A DNA stretch of 64,000 nt from CAZVED01 sp964626205 (lineage in GTDB: Bacteria > Patescibacteriota > Patescibacteriia > SG8-24). Location: NCBI GenBank assembly GCA_964626205.1, contig CAZVED010000001.1, positions 79,070 through 143,069 on the forward strand. The letters are read 5' to 3'. Both the position numbers and the translations under genes were made by a program. The notes under the pieces are model-generated. The model did not search any database and was not told the DNA's origin. It saw only the letters and a list, made by a program, of their open reading frames with translations. Shown one piece after another: positions 9,180-16,401 of this stretch (positions are counted from its first letter, which is position 1; the number at the start of each line of letters is the position of its first letter).

Positions 9180-9233
9180 GGGTAGCTCCTTGGTAAAAGG
9201 ACCACGCTCCGGGGACGACCCGCGGAACAAGCG

Positions 9234-9262
9234 ACCATAGCGGAGAAACGCCTTTTCGTCAA
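9234..9262 (-). promoter_or_regulatory. Promoter of DEAH helicase
   Basis: TTGACG, 17-bp spacer, TATGGT reading leftward. Confidence 0.85.
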
Positions 9263-9316
9263 TCAGAAAACCCGCTTATCTTCACGACGGTTTTTTGCTC
9301 GCAATATCCTATTTTA

Positions 9317-9431
9317 GGCGGCCCGTCCGACAGCCCGTCCTGACGCACGATTGCCCGGGCGGGTCTAAAGAAATACCCGCCCTTTGCTCGGTGATCTTCG
9401 TGCGTCAGGCCGTCCTGCCGGACGGGCCGCC
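9317..9431. repeat. Palindromic element with 34-bp terminal inverted repeats
   Basis: Bases 9317-9350 and 9398-9431 are inverted copies with 30 of 34 matches (GGCGGCCCGTCCG ... CCTGACGCACGA). A second hairpin (GGGCGGGT / ACCCGCCC, 9357-9382) lies in the centre. It is 115 bp with no ORF and could form a cruciform or a long RNA hairpin. It resembles a MITE or REP-like element in form only; the intergene 9180-9610 holds no gene. Confidence 0.75.
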
Positions 9432-9450
9432 AGAGCACCCGCGTGGAATG

Positions 9451-9562
9451 TGTCATTGCGAGCGGGCTGTACTCAGCCCCGAAGGCCGGGCTATCATCCT
9501 GATTCAATGTAGCCCGGCATCCCGCCCTTAGGTGGGTCAATCCCGAGCAGGAATAGGAGTGC
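9451..9562. repeat. Degenerate TGTCATTGCGAG-type repeat
   Basis: Begins TGTCATTGCGAG (9451-9462), continues with a GGCTGTACTCAGCC hairpin and a GCCGGGCTA / TAGCCCGGC stem (9485-9518). The start and the GTACTCAGCCCCGAAG segment match the better conserved element at 16247-16352. Confidence 0.6.
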
Positions 9563-9610
9563 GTCATGGCGCGTTCAGGGTTTGTCGTTCCGCGACCCAC
9601 CCGCTCCGCG

Positions 9611-10216
9611 TCAGCCGTTGGAGGCAGGGGAGAGCGTGTTCGTGAAGCTCTGCAGGCGGCCGTCCGAAGAGAGGCTGATGCGTACGTGCGGTGGTTCGTC
9701 ATCGTCCGCGCTTGGCGACGCGTAGTCGTCCCAGCGGAAATGATAGAGTTCGCCGCCCTCGTTTCCTTCGAACGGGTGCAGGCGGGTATAGCGATCCTCG
9801 AAATCCGGGACAAGGCGCCTCAGAAGAGAAACGGCCTTTTCTCGGATCGGTGCGACGCTCGTCCGTTCTTTTCGAGCGCGAGCCGTCCGTGTTGCCGGAT
9901 AGTGATCCTTCGTTGGAAAAGACTGCAGGACGGAGAGGGAGCGGGGTTCGATCCAGTAGTGGAAACCGTTTTCGTCGACATAGACGTCTATGAAAGTGTC
10001 GTTATGGGGGAGCGGATGGCGTCGGGAGGCGCTGTACCAGACACGCAAGTCGGGTTGTTCACGGAGCTCGCGAATGAGGTCTACCGCGGCTCGGTGGGCG
10101 GCATACGTCGCGCGAGCATCGAGACGGAGGTCCTGACGGATATCGTGATCGGTGCATCCGTACAGGAGCTCGCGTTCCAACGCGCGTTCGATGTGGGCGA
10201 GATAGTCGTCATGCAT
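9611..10216 (-). CDS. Hypothetical protein (201 aa)
   Basis: Soluble, charged protein with no signal peptide. The N-terminal 80 residues are helical (DDYLAHIERALERELL...). The C-terminal part has FRWDDYAS and VRISLSSDGRLQSFTN, faintly like PepSY/YcdB-type domains, but I do not assign it. Start ATG 10216 (MHDDYL) is preferred over a TTG at 10258. A promoter lies 45-73 bp upstream. An antisense open frame of similar length (9566-10240) has poorer codon bias and is treated as a shadow. Confidence 0.6.
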   Translation of the reverse strand: MHDDYLAHIERALERELLYGCTDHDIRQDLRLDARATYAAHRAAVDLIRELREQPDLRVWYSASRRHPLPHNDTFIDVYVDENGFHYWIEPRSLSVLQSFPTKDHYPATRTARARKERTSVAPIREKAVSLLRRLVPDFEDRYTRLHPFEGNEGGELYHFRWDDYASPSADDDEPPHVRISLSSDGRLQSFTNTLSPASNG

Positions 10217-10260
10217 GGCATTCGAGCGACAGGTGAATGAGTTTTCCCCAGGGCTCAAGG

Positions 10261-10289
10261 ACCGTATGCAAAAGGAATAAAAGTGTCAA
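10261..10289 (-). promoter_or_regulatory. Promoter with overlapping inverted repeat
   Basis: TTGACA, 17-bp spacer, TACGGT reading leftward. The -35 lies in a perfect inverted repeat AAAAGTGTCA / TGACACTTTT (10280-10305), which could be an operator or a rightward terminator. Confidence 0.8.
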
Positions 10290-10363
10290 GAAGCTGACAC
10301 TTTTACACCATTGAGCTTATTTTAAACTGAAAAGGGAGCTTGTGGATAACTTCAGAAAAGAAA

Positions 10364-10395
10364 ATCCCGACCGTGCATGACATGCAGGTCGGGAT
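10364..10395 (-). terminator. Intrinsic terminator
   Basis: TCCCGACC ... GGTCGGGA hairpin with an inner TGCATG/CATGCA stem and a T-rich tail reading leftward; ends the 10431-11093 gene. Confidence 0.8.
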
Positions 10396-10430
10396 CGGAT
10401 GTCATCGCGCTACGGCGATGATACGGATGT

Positions 10431-11093
10431 TCAGGCGTGCTTGGTTGAGCGGCTGATGACGCCGTCGCGGAGACGGCGGGCGCGGTGCGGGAGCGGATCG
10501 GGCTTCACGTCGAGCGCGGTCGCGCTGCCACTCTTCGCGATGCTCGCGAGGAGCTTGCTACCGAGTGTGTTGGTCACGGCATCGCGACGGTCGGTCCGAA
10601 TGTCGATCGTCACGCGACGTGTGCCCGTCACCTTGCGACCTTTGCGGCTGGTGGGGCAGCTGCCATCGGCGCGGAAGACGTCGATGGGGAACGGTGCGCC
10701 GTTCTGCTCCAGGTATTCCTCGAGCTCAGCGGCGTGAGATTCGAGATCTTGCTCGAGCGTGTGGATGCGGTGATCGAGCACCGATTCCAGGAACCGCTCC
10801 TCGGCGTCGAACGGGCTGCACGAACCGGGCTCGTACGCGCTGCCGTCATCATCACCGTCGGCATCGAGCAGGCGGAAGCCGTCGATCAGCGCGCCGGCGC
10901 AGTAGCGAGTGCAGCCGGCGAGCTCGGTCGCGGCGTCCACATGACTGCTGCCGCGAGTGGTGCTTGCACGCAATGCGTCGAACACGCGCTGCGACGTATC
11001 GAAAGCTTCTTCCCGACGGTCCAGATCCTTGCGGAGCGGGGTCGTGTTGGCGGGGCGAGCGGTTTTCCGGCCAGCGGCGTGGAAACGTGCCAT
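10431..11093 (-). CDS. Hypothetical protein (220 aa)
   Basis: Starts MARFHAAGRKTARPAN after a GGAGG at the right distance. It is charged and helical with a predicted coiled coil near residues 105-135 (EERFLESVLDHRIHTLEQDL). The rest reads VTIDIRTDRRDAVTNTLGSK and a basic tail. No signal peptide or family was recognised. It has its own promoter and terminator. Confidence 0.65.
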   Translation of the reverse strand: MARFHAAGRKTARPANTTPLRKDLDRREEAFDTSQRVFDALRASTTRGSSHVDAATELAGCTRYCAGALIDGFRLLDADGDDDGSAYEPGSCSPFDAEERFLESVLDHRIHTLEQDLESHAAELEEYLEQNGAPFPIDVFRADGSCPTSRKGRKVTGTRRVTIDIRTDRRDAVTNTLGSKLLASIAKSGSATALDVKPDPLPHRARRLRDGVISRSTKHA

Positions 11094-11157
11094 GAGAACC
11101 TCCAAATGTAGAGAACGGGTTGGACAAGGGAAAATCCCTCATCTATCGACAACGATG

Positions 11158-11186
11158 AGCATAGCATAAATACGTCTTTTTGTCAA
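11158..11186 (-). promoter_or_regulatory. Promoter of 10431-11093 gene
   Basis: TTGACA, 17 bp, TATGCT with TGC before the -10, reading leftward. It begins 12 bp beyond the terminator of the upstream small gene. Confidence 0.9.
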
Positions 11187-11197
11187 TAATAGCTGAC

Positions 11198-11228
11198 AAA
11201 AAAGCCCGTACACGCATGGTGTACGGGC
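11198..11228 (-). terminator. Intrinsic terminator of small acidic gene
   Basis: GCCCGTACAC / GTGTACGGGC hairpin followed by six T reading leftward. Confidence 0.9.
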
Positions 11229-11239
11229 CGGAGAAGCCG

Positions 11240-11407
11240 TCAGCTGGAGAGGGAGGCGATGTCCTCGATGTCCTCGCGGTCGAAGCGCCGAAGGGGATCG
11301 CGCTCCGCAGGCTCCTCTTCGCCGCGCATGTGGCGGTACAGCGCCTCGCTCTCTTCGCCATCGACTTCGTCGAACAAGATACCTTCGCTACCACGACGCT
11401 TGGCCAT
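11240..11407 (-). CDS. Small acidic protein (55 aa), unknown
   Basis: MAKRRGSEGILFDEVDGEE begins a protein with 20 or so acidic residues, probably disordered. The start follows a GGAGG; a promoter and terminator of its own bracket it, so it is a real monocistronic gene. The function is unknown. Confidence 0.65.
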   Translation of the reverse strand: MAKRRGSEGILFDEVDGEESEALYRHMRGEEEPAERDPLRRFDREDIEDIASLSS

Positions 11408-11442
11408 GAAAACCTCCACAAAGGACGAAAGTGTCCGACCGG

Positions 11443-11471
11443 AACGTAGCATGGTTCTGCACTTTTGTCAA
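11443..11471 (-). promoter_or_regulatory. Promoter of small acidic gene
   Basis: TTGACA, 17 bp ending TGC, TACGTT reading leftward. Confidence 0.85.
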
Positions 11472-11506
11472 TGCGTCGAGGACGCCACTCCCGCTTTCCC
11501 GGACGC

Positions 11507-11516
11507 TTGCTATACT
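11507..11516 (+). promoter_or_regulatory. Extended -10 promoter of holB-like gene
   Basis: TTGCTATACT; ATG 11527 is 10 nt beyond the hexamer, so the message is nearly or fully leaderless. No -35 is evident. Confidence 0.75.
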
Positions 11517-11526
11517 TCGCTCACCT

Positions 11527-12519
11527 ATGAAGATCGACGCCACACAATGCATCGTTACAGAGCACCCAATCATCGGCCATGGTGCCGCGGTCGGTCTGCT
11601 GTCGCGTGCTTTTGAGAGCGGCCGATTGGCGCATGGCTACCTTTTCGTCGGGCCGGCGCATGTCGGGAAAGGCGTCGTCGCCCGTGCGCTTGCGGAGGCG
11701 CTCCTCGAGACGCATCAGCTTTCCGCGCACCCGGATTTTTTCCACGTGGAACGCGGCGTGGACGAGAAGACTGGCGCTGTGGCAAGCGGTATCGGCATCG
11801 AGCAGATTCGTGACGTGCGCAGCAGGCTTTCGCTCGGCGCGATGATGCGTGGCTGGAAAGTTGTACTGATTGAGGATGCGCATCTGTTGAGCGAAGATGC
11901 GGCTTCCGCGCTGCTGAAGCATTTGGAAGAACCGCACCCGAAGACCGTCCTTATCCTGCTCGCGGACGATGCGGAGAATGTCTTGCCGACCATTCGATCG
12001 CGTTGCCAGATGCTGAGGTTCCCGCGTGTCGCGATCGAGGACGTCCGTGATGGGCTGGTGGCGCGAGGTGTCGCGCAGGGCGATGCCGACCTGTATGCGC
12101 GATTGTCTGCAGGGAGACCCGGTCTGGCGTTGCGGTTCGCGGAGCGACCGGAAGAGCTCGACGCCGTGCGGACCATGCGTGACGCCATTATCGACTTGCC
12201 CGTATTGTCGGTCGCGGAACGATGGAAGGCACTTGGTGCGTTTTTCCCGGCAAAGGCGACATTCATCGAACTCGGCATCGTCGCTGACGCGTTTCTTGAC
12301 CTCGCAGCCGAGTTGTTGCGGGATGTCTTGTTGCTCCAACATGACGCCGATGCCGCGCTGACGCACGCCGACGAGCGCGCACGACTCGTGCAATGGGCTG
12401 CCACTATGCGTCAAGGTGGCGCGGAGGCGGCGCTTCATGAGCTTGAGGATGCTCGTGAGCGTGTCGCACGGAACGTCAATCCGCGCTCCGCGCTGGAGCA
12501 TTTTGTCCTCGCGCTTTGA
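11527..12519 (+). CDS. holB: DNA polymerase III delta'-type clamp-loader ATPase
   Basis: This 330-residue AAA+ protein begins MKIDATQCIVTEHPIIGHGA. It has GYLFVGPAHVGKG (P-loop variant, about residue 41), VVLIEDAHLLSEDAASALLKHLEEP and the sensor-1/SRC region PTIRSRCQMLRFP, the classic delta'/gamma pattern of clamp loaders that place the beta clamp on DNA. The C-terminal half is helical. The start is fixed by the -10 box just upstream. No zinc cysteines are visible in the usual place, as in many delta' subunits. Confidence 0.88.
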   Translation: MKIDATQCIVTEHPIIGHGAAVGLLSRAFESGRLAHGYLFVGPAHVGKGVVARALAEALLETHQLSAHPDFFHVERGVDEKTGAVASGIGIEQIRDVRSRLSLGAMMRGWKVVLIEDAHLLSEDAASALLKHLEEPHPKTVLILLADDAENVLPTIRSRCQMLRFPRVAIEDVRDGLVARGVAQGDADLYARLSAGRPGLALRFAERPEELDAVRTMRDAIIDLPVLSVAERWKALGAFFPAKATFIELGIVADAFLDLAAELLRDVLLLQHDADAALTHADERARLVQWAATMRQGGAEAALHELEDARERVARNVNPRSALEHFVLAL

Positions 12520-12529
12520 GGCGGCGGCG

Positions 12530-12538
12530 TGCTATGCT
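12530..12538 (+). promoter_or_regulatory. Extended -10 element before BNR lipoprotein
   Basis: TGCTATGCT immediately after holB, 28 bp before ATG 12567. Confidence 0.55.
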
Positions 12539-12566
12539 TGTCCGTGAAGCCTTACCATCATCACGT

Positions 12567-13625
12567 ATGTCATCACGCAGCATGTTTTCCTTGCTCCTCG
12601 CCGCCATCGTCTTCGTTGGCGCGGGATGCATCACCATCGAGACCGGAGAGGGCGGTGCCGGAAACGGTGGTATCTTCAAGACCGTGGATAAGGGCGATGC
12701 TTGGACGCAGCGGGTCGCGATTCCGACGACGGACGGCTCGGCGCGCGGTATCGGCGCGTATTCCGTCGTGACCATCGCGCAGGACCCGCAAGATCCGAAC
12801 GCTATCTATGTCGGCACATCCGAGAACGGTATGTGGTTTTCCTATGACGGTGGAATTGCCTGGTACCAACCGGCGCAACTTCGTCGCGGCCGCATCAACG
12901 CCATCGCCGTAGATCCGAAGAACAAGTGCGTCGTGTACGTCACATCCGAGAACCGCATCCTCAAGTCCACCGACTGTTCCCGAACGTACGAAGCGACGTA
13001 TCTCGACACCCGCACGGCTCGTGTCATGACGGCAATCGTGGTCGATGCGTTCAATCCAAACATTGTCTGGATCGGAAACGATGGCGGCGACGTGCTCAAG
13101 TCCGAAGACAGTGGCGTGTCATGGAAGCCGGTCACCTCCTTCCGGAGCGGGGTGAAGCGCATGGTTGCTTCCGCGGACGATAGCCGTCGTGTCTATGCGG
13201 GTACGGAGAAGAACGGTATTTGGCGCACGGACGATGCTGGCGCGAACTGGCTCGATCTACGCGAGAACTACAAGGAGATTCGTGACACCGCAGACCTGTA
13301 CGACATGGCGCTCGGAGTGAGCGATCCGCAGGTAGTCGTCGCGGCGGTCAAGCAAGGGCTCATCGTGTCGAGGGATCGCGGCACGACGTGGACTGCGATG
13401 GAGTTGCTCACGCCGGCATCGAGCGCGGTCATCCATGCTGTGGCCGTGGATCCGAAGGATGCGAACAGCATCTACTACGGCACGTCAACGACGTTCTATC
13501 GCAGCCCGAACGGAGGCGTAAACTGGGTGCCAAAGAAACTCCCGACGACTCGTGCCGCGACAGCGCTCCTCGTTGACAGGTCGAATCCGAGCGTGTTGTA
13601 TATGGGCGTCACGCAATTCAAGTAA
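12567..13625 (+). CDS. BNR/Ycf48-like beta-propeller lipoprotein
   Basis: This 352-residue secreted lipoprotein has a signal peptide MSSRSMFSLLLAAIVFVGAG followed by Cys. It contains at least five BNR/photosystem II stability-factor-like repeats, each with an Asp-box type core such as KTVDKGDAW, KSTDCSRTY, KSEDSGVSWK, RTDDAGANW, SRDRGTTW and RSPNGGVNW, giving a beta-propeller outside the membrane. The function is unknown; such propellers bind proteins or glycans. It ends 6 bp before frr. Confidence 0.85.
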   Translation: MSSRSMFSLLLAAIVFVGAGCITIETGEGGAGNGGIFKTVDKGDAWTQRVAIPTTDGSARGIGAYSVVTIAQDPQDPNAIYVGTSENGMWFSYDGGIAWYQPAQLRRGRINAIAVDPKNKCVVYVTSENRILKSTDCSRTYEATYLDTRTARVMTAIVVDAFNPNIVWIGNDGGDVLKSEDSGVSWKPVTSFRSGVKRMVASADDSRRVYAGTEKNGIWRTDDAGANWLDLRENYKEIRDTADLYDMALGVSDPQVVVAAVKQGLIVSRDRGTTWTAMELLTPASSAVIHAVAVDPKDANSIYYGTSTTFYRSPNGGVNWVPKKLPTTRAATALLVDRSNPSVLYMGVTQFK

Positions 13626-13631
13626 TCATGT

Positions 13632-14186
13632 ATGAAACAGGAGATCGCGCAGTACAAGGACCTTTTCGAAAAACCCATCGCCTTCCTTCATTCCGAGCTG
13701 TCCGTGCTTCGTACGGGTCGTGCCACGCCGGCGCTCGTGGAGCATATCCATGTTGAAGCGTACGGGACGCGCCAGGAACTGATGACGCTCGCGTCCATTT
13801 CCACCCCGGATTCTCGTACCATCGTTATCGAGCCGTGGGACAAATCCGTGACGAAAGACATCGAGCGCGGCATCACGGAAGCCGGAATTGGTCTGAATCC
13901 TACCGTGCAGGGAACCGTCATTCGCATCGTATTGCCTATTCTCACGGAAGAGACGCGCAAGAATCTTATCAAGGTCATGCACGAGAAGGTCGAAGAAGCC
14001 CGTGTGGGCGTCCGCGGTGCGCGCGACGAGGTGAAGGCGGTCATCGTGAAGGCGGAGAAAGACAAGGAAATTCCTGAGGACGACAAGTACAAGTTCCTCG
14101 AGGAGCTCGACAAGTTCGCCGCGATGTACAACGAGAAGATCAAAAAGATCGCGGAGGACAAGGAAACGGAGATTATGACGATGTAG
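13632..14186 (+). CDS. frr: Ribosome recycling factor
   Basis: This 184-residue protein is full length for RRF, which splits post-termination ribosomes with EF-G. Recognisable segments are LRTGRATPALVEHI, WDKSVTKDIERGI, LPILTEETRKNL and the coiled-coil end EEARVGVRGARDEVKA. No Shine-Dalgarno is obvious, so it may depend on coupling to the BNR gene 6 bp upstream. A methyltransferase gene follows after 1 bp. Confidence 0.97.
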   Translation: MKQEIAQYKDLFEKPIAFLHSELSVLRTGRATPALVEHIHVEAYGTRQELMTLASISTPDSRTIVIEPWDKSVTKDIERGITEAGIGLNPTVQGTVIRIVLPILTEETRKNLIKVMHEKVEEARVGVRGARDEVKAVIVKAEKDKEIPEDDKYKFLEELDKFAAMYNEKIKKIAEDKETEIMTM

Positions 14187-14187
14187 T

Positions 14188-15105
14188 ATGACGAACGACG
14201 ACCACGCCCTGCGCCGTGCTCACGAGCAGGCGTCTGGGCGTGTCTGGGCGTCGTGCGTCGACATGAAAGACGTCGGCAGCTTCGAGGAGTTCATGGAAAC
14301 ATGGCCGATGTACTGGATGCCACGGAAGGTCGAGGTTGCGCGCATCCTTGCGATCGGGAAACAGATGCAGGCCGCCCGGGGAACGGGCGGTCCTTTGCGT
14401 ATTCTCGAGGTCGGCGGAGCGAACGCGGCCCTTGCGGACCTGCTTGTCGGTCTTGCCGAGGAGAACGGTCTCGATGTCGCGTACACCATCGTTGATCCAG
14501 AGGCGGAGACCATGACAGAAGCCGCTATGGCGCATGTCGGCGACCGTCGTTTTTCATTCCATGCTGAAACCGTGGAGCACTTCGTGGCGAAGCGAGGCCG
14601 TGGCGATAGCGAGGATGTGCTTATGGAGGAGTCGCCGGCGTACGACCTCGTCATCAATGCTTGGATGCCGCCGGAGATGGATTTCACCAAGGATGTCCGT
14701 GCTGCGAACGGTGCGGCGATCGTTTATGTCATCGAGACGTGGGGTGGCACCGGAAGCAAAGAGAGCTACGACGGCGGACGGATGTATCGGACCGTGGCAG
14801 GGTGGGTCGGTCATTCGTTGCCGGAATTGCAACGACAGGACGGTCGAGTAATCGAAGGGGAGCGCAGAGCAGAGTTTTGTAACGCGGTTCTCATACAGTA
14901 TCGTCGTGATATCGATGGGGGCGGGCTTCTACCGGACCTGGAGCGCGCGGGCATCGACATGGGGGAGCCGTATCCGTGGGAGGCGGAGCTCACGAAGCGA
15001 CAAGGGGATGTTGCACCAGTGATTCCGCTTGGGGATCGGGAGTATCATGACGACCTGATGGATCTCGTGGAGAGAATGCTCGAACAGCGGAAAGAAAAGA
15101 GGTGA
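14188..15105 (+). CDS. Probable class I SAM-dependent methyltransferase
   Basis: This 305-residue protein has a motif-I-like loop ILEVGGANAALADLL, then YTIVDPEAE (acidic end of beta 2) and YDLVINAWMPPEMD as motif IV. The target is unknown. It follows frr directly (TAGT-ATG), so it is cotranslated. The glycine loop lacks the third Gly of the usual GxGxG, which lowers certainty. Confidence 0.65.
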   Translation: MTNDDHALRRAHEQASGRVWASCVDMKDVGSFEEFMETWPMYWMPRKVEVARILAIGKQMQAARGTGGPLRILEVGGANAALADLLVGLAEENGLDVAYTIVDPEAETMTEAAMAHVGDRRFSFHAETVEHFVAKRGRGDSEDVLMEESPAYDLVINAWMPPEMDFTKDVRAANGAAIVYVIETWGGTGSKESYDGGRMYRTVAGWVGHSLPELQRQDGRVIEGERRAEFCNAVLIQYRRDIDGGGLLPDLERAGIDMGEPYPWEAELTKRQGDVAPVIPLGDREYHDDLMDLVERMLEQRKEKR

Positions 15106-15118
15106 TGTAGATAAAAAG

Positions 15119-15147
15119 AAAAGCGGCTCATGCAGAGCCGCTTTTTG
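15119..15147. terminator. Bidirectional terminator
   Basis: GCGGCTC / GAGCCGC hairpin flanked by A and T runs, between convergent genes. Confidence 0.9.
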
Positions 15148-15164
15148 CGAAGTCGGTTTGACCT

Positions 15165-15287
15165 CTACTCCCACGGATAGCTTTGGAGAGCTTCGGGGAC
15201 ATTCGGTAAGTCGCGGACGATGATTTCTTGCTGGAACATCATGCCCGCGACCATACCGAGGAGGAAGACGACGGTGACGGTGCGCAT
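15165..15287 (-). CDS. Tiny single-pass membrane protein (40 aa)
   Basis: MRTVTVVFLLGMVAGMMFQQ is a single hydrophobic helix with an N-terminal positive charge, followed by a short polar tail ending QSYPWE. The ATG shares its A with the stop of the upstream 45-residue gene (TGATG), so translation is coupled. No family was recognised. The pair has a consensus promoter and a terminator. Confidence 0.65.
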   Translation of the reverse strand: MRTVTVVFLLGMVAGMMFQQEIIVRDLPNVPEALQSYPWE

Positions 15288-15424
15288 CAGAACAGGACTC
15301 GCATCACCACGAAGATGGTGGGGATGGAGCAACTGCCGAGCAGGAGGAAGGTCTTCCAGTCGCTGACCGGTTGATAGTCGGCGCGGGTGGTGCCTTCTTC
15401 GAACACGTTCGTGAGATCTGCCAT
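15287..15424 (-). CDS. Tiny membrane protein (45 aa)
   Basis: The translation opens MADLTNVFEEGTTRADYQP and ends with a hydrophobic segment (TFLLLGSCSIPTIFVVMRVLF region) that would be a C-terminal tail anchor. An AAGGAG sits 8 nt before the ATG, and a TTGACA promoter begins 46 bp upstream. Its stop overlaps the next start (TGATG). The function is unknown; the two proteins may form a small membrane complex. Confidence 0.65.
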   Translation of the reverse strand: MADLTNVFEEGTTRADYQPVSDWKTFLLLGSCSIPTIFVVMRVLF

Positions 15425-15469
15425 TGAATGAGCTCCTTCTGGTGGAAAATCCACCGGGGTACAACGATG

Positions 15470-15498
15470 AATGTATCACATTTTGATGCTTTTGTCAA
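15470..15498 (-). promoter_or_regulatory. Promoter of the tiny membrane-protein pair
   Basis: TTGACA, 17 bp, TACATT reading leftward. Confidence 0.9.
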
Positions 15499-15593
15499 TA
15501 CTGACGAGCAAGCTTATGAAAGGCGAATTTGCCTCATTTAAGGCTGGTATGGCAGGGGATACCCTGAAGTTTCGTGAGTAGTGCCAGAGACTC

Positions 15594-15622
15594 TTGACAG
15601 ATTCTCCAATTCGTGCTATAGT
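15594..15622 (+). promoter_or_regulatory. Near-consensus promoter of structured RNA
   Basis: TTGACA, 17-bp spacer ending TGC, TATAGT; the best promoter in the window. Confidence 0.95.
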
Positions 15623-15628
15623 CCTTTG

Positions 15629-16068
15629 TCAGGCTCGGAACGCACCTTTGACGAAAGACTCCTCCTGGGAAACGTTATGGAGGGGGACCCCATCGGACGC
15701 ATCGCTTCGGCGAAATGTCCATGGTGATGTGGAACGAGGAAGAGCCCGGTTTCGACTGGGGTCTTCCACGAAGAAGCATCGTTGACCAGAGCAGCGCTTC
15801 GGCGCCCACCTCCGGTTTCCGTCTCCATAACGTTCCTCATGAGTTCGGGCCACGAAAGCCTGTCGGTTGATGTCTGCCATTTGGCCGCCGTCATTTGGAC
15901 TTATGAGGATTATTTTTCCACCGCGCCCTGCCACCCACCCCGCTCCCTCATCCTCTCGAAGGCTCTCATGATGGCGGTGCTGACCCCACCGCGTACCGTG
16001 AGATCCTCATCGCTTAGCTGCCGGCCAGGTAGCATCCCCTCCGTTGTCTAGACGGGGGGTGATTTTTT
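15629..16068 (+). ncRNA. Unassigned structured RNA, about 440 nt
   Basis: Transcription should begin near 15629 from a near-consensus promoter and end at the terminator at 16034-16068; no credible reading frame lies between. Visible structure includes a 12-bp long-range helix (15671-15682 with 15823-15834). It encloses hairpins closed by UUCG loops at 15695-15720, 15738-15767 and 15794-15805. There is also a 6-bp helix 15835-15840 with 15903-15908, and a GCGGTG/CACCGC stem 15974-15992. I could not find the RNase P core (GAGGAAAGUC, ACAGAA), the tmRNA ends with CCA, or the SRP GGUCAGG-GGAA core. Exact ends are inferred from promoter and terminator. Confidence 0.8.
16034..16068 (+). terminator. 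Intrinsic terminator of the structured RNA
   Basis: ATCCCCTCCGT pairs with ACGGGGGGTGAT (one bulge), followed by six T. Confidence 0.9.
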
Positions 16069-16094
16069 ATATGGTGTTTTTTGCTCTCGTCAGC

Positions 16095-16165
16095 GGTCTG
16101 TCAGAGAGGGCTTTCGGCAAGGCGGCTCCAACTTTAGCCTCGCCGAAAGCCCTCTCCGACAGACC
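16095..16165. repeat. Inverted repeat, 24-bp arms
   Basis: 16095-16118 and 16142-16165 are inverted copies with one mismatch (GGTCTGTC.GAGAGGGCTTTCGGC). The pairing continues weakly inward and outward (CTCGT/ACGAG). No ORF is present. Confidence 0.75.
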
Positions 16166-16246
16166 ACACGAGGCCGCGTCAACTTGATGTCTCATCCCGT
16201 TCCGGTCAGATACAGAGCGAGGATTTTTGCGGACTGCCGTCCCTAC

Positions 16247-16352
16247 TGTGTCATTGCGAGGGTCGACGTACTCGTCGGCCCGAAGCAATCCCGTTTCGAG
16301 ATTGCTCGGGATTGCTTCGGGGTCTGAGTACAGACCCACTCGCAATGACACA
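16247..16352. repeat. 106-bp palindromic TGTCATTGCGAG element
   Basis: Perfect 14-bp ends (TGTGTCATTGCGAG / CTCGCAATGACACA) flank inner inverted blocks GTACTC... and CCCGAAGCAATCCCG / CGGGATTGCTTCGGG. Nearly the whole element can fold back on itself. A degenerate relative lies at 9451. This is the only repeat family seen twice in the window. Confidence 0.85.
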
Positions 16353-16363
16353 ATAAAATAGGC

Positions 16364-16392
16364 TTGAAGGTATCTTTTAAGCGTGTTACTGT
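16364..16392 (+). promoter_or_regulatory. Promoter of glyQS operon
   Basis: TTGAAG, 17 bp ending TGT, TACTGT. ATG 16402 is 9 nt after the -10, predicting a leaderless message. Confidence 0.8.
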
Positions 16393-16401
16393 TCGTGAAC
16401 T

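Noticed and set aside
7233..9230. TTG start at 9230 for the DEAH helicase
   Set aside because: It lies 3 nt from the -10 hexamer; GTG 9179 has a perfect AAGGAG at the right distance.
9566..10240. Plus-strand frame opposite the 9611-10216 gene
   Set aside because: Starts inside a repeat element and lacks a promoter or ribosome site; the minus frame has both promoter and better codon use.
10339..10349. Exact DnaA-box-like TGTGGATAA
   Set aside because: A single site with one imperfect relative at about 47650, and no dnaA, dnaN or AT-rich unwinding region nearby, so no origin is claimed.
15782..16051. 89-codon frame inside the structured RNA
   Set aside because: No ribosome site, low-complexity translation, and the frame runs through stems and into the terminator.
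15594..16068. RNase P RNA, tmRNA or SRP RNA identity for the structured RNA
   Set aside because: The universally conserved core sequences were not found on either strand, and the 3' end is a terminator rather than a CCA end.
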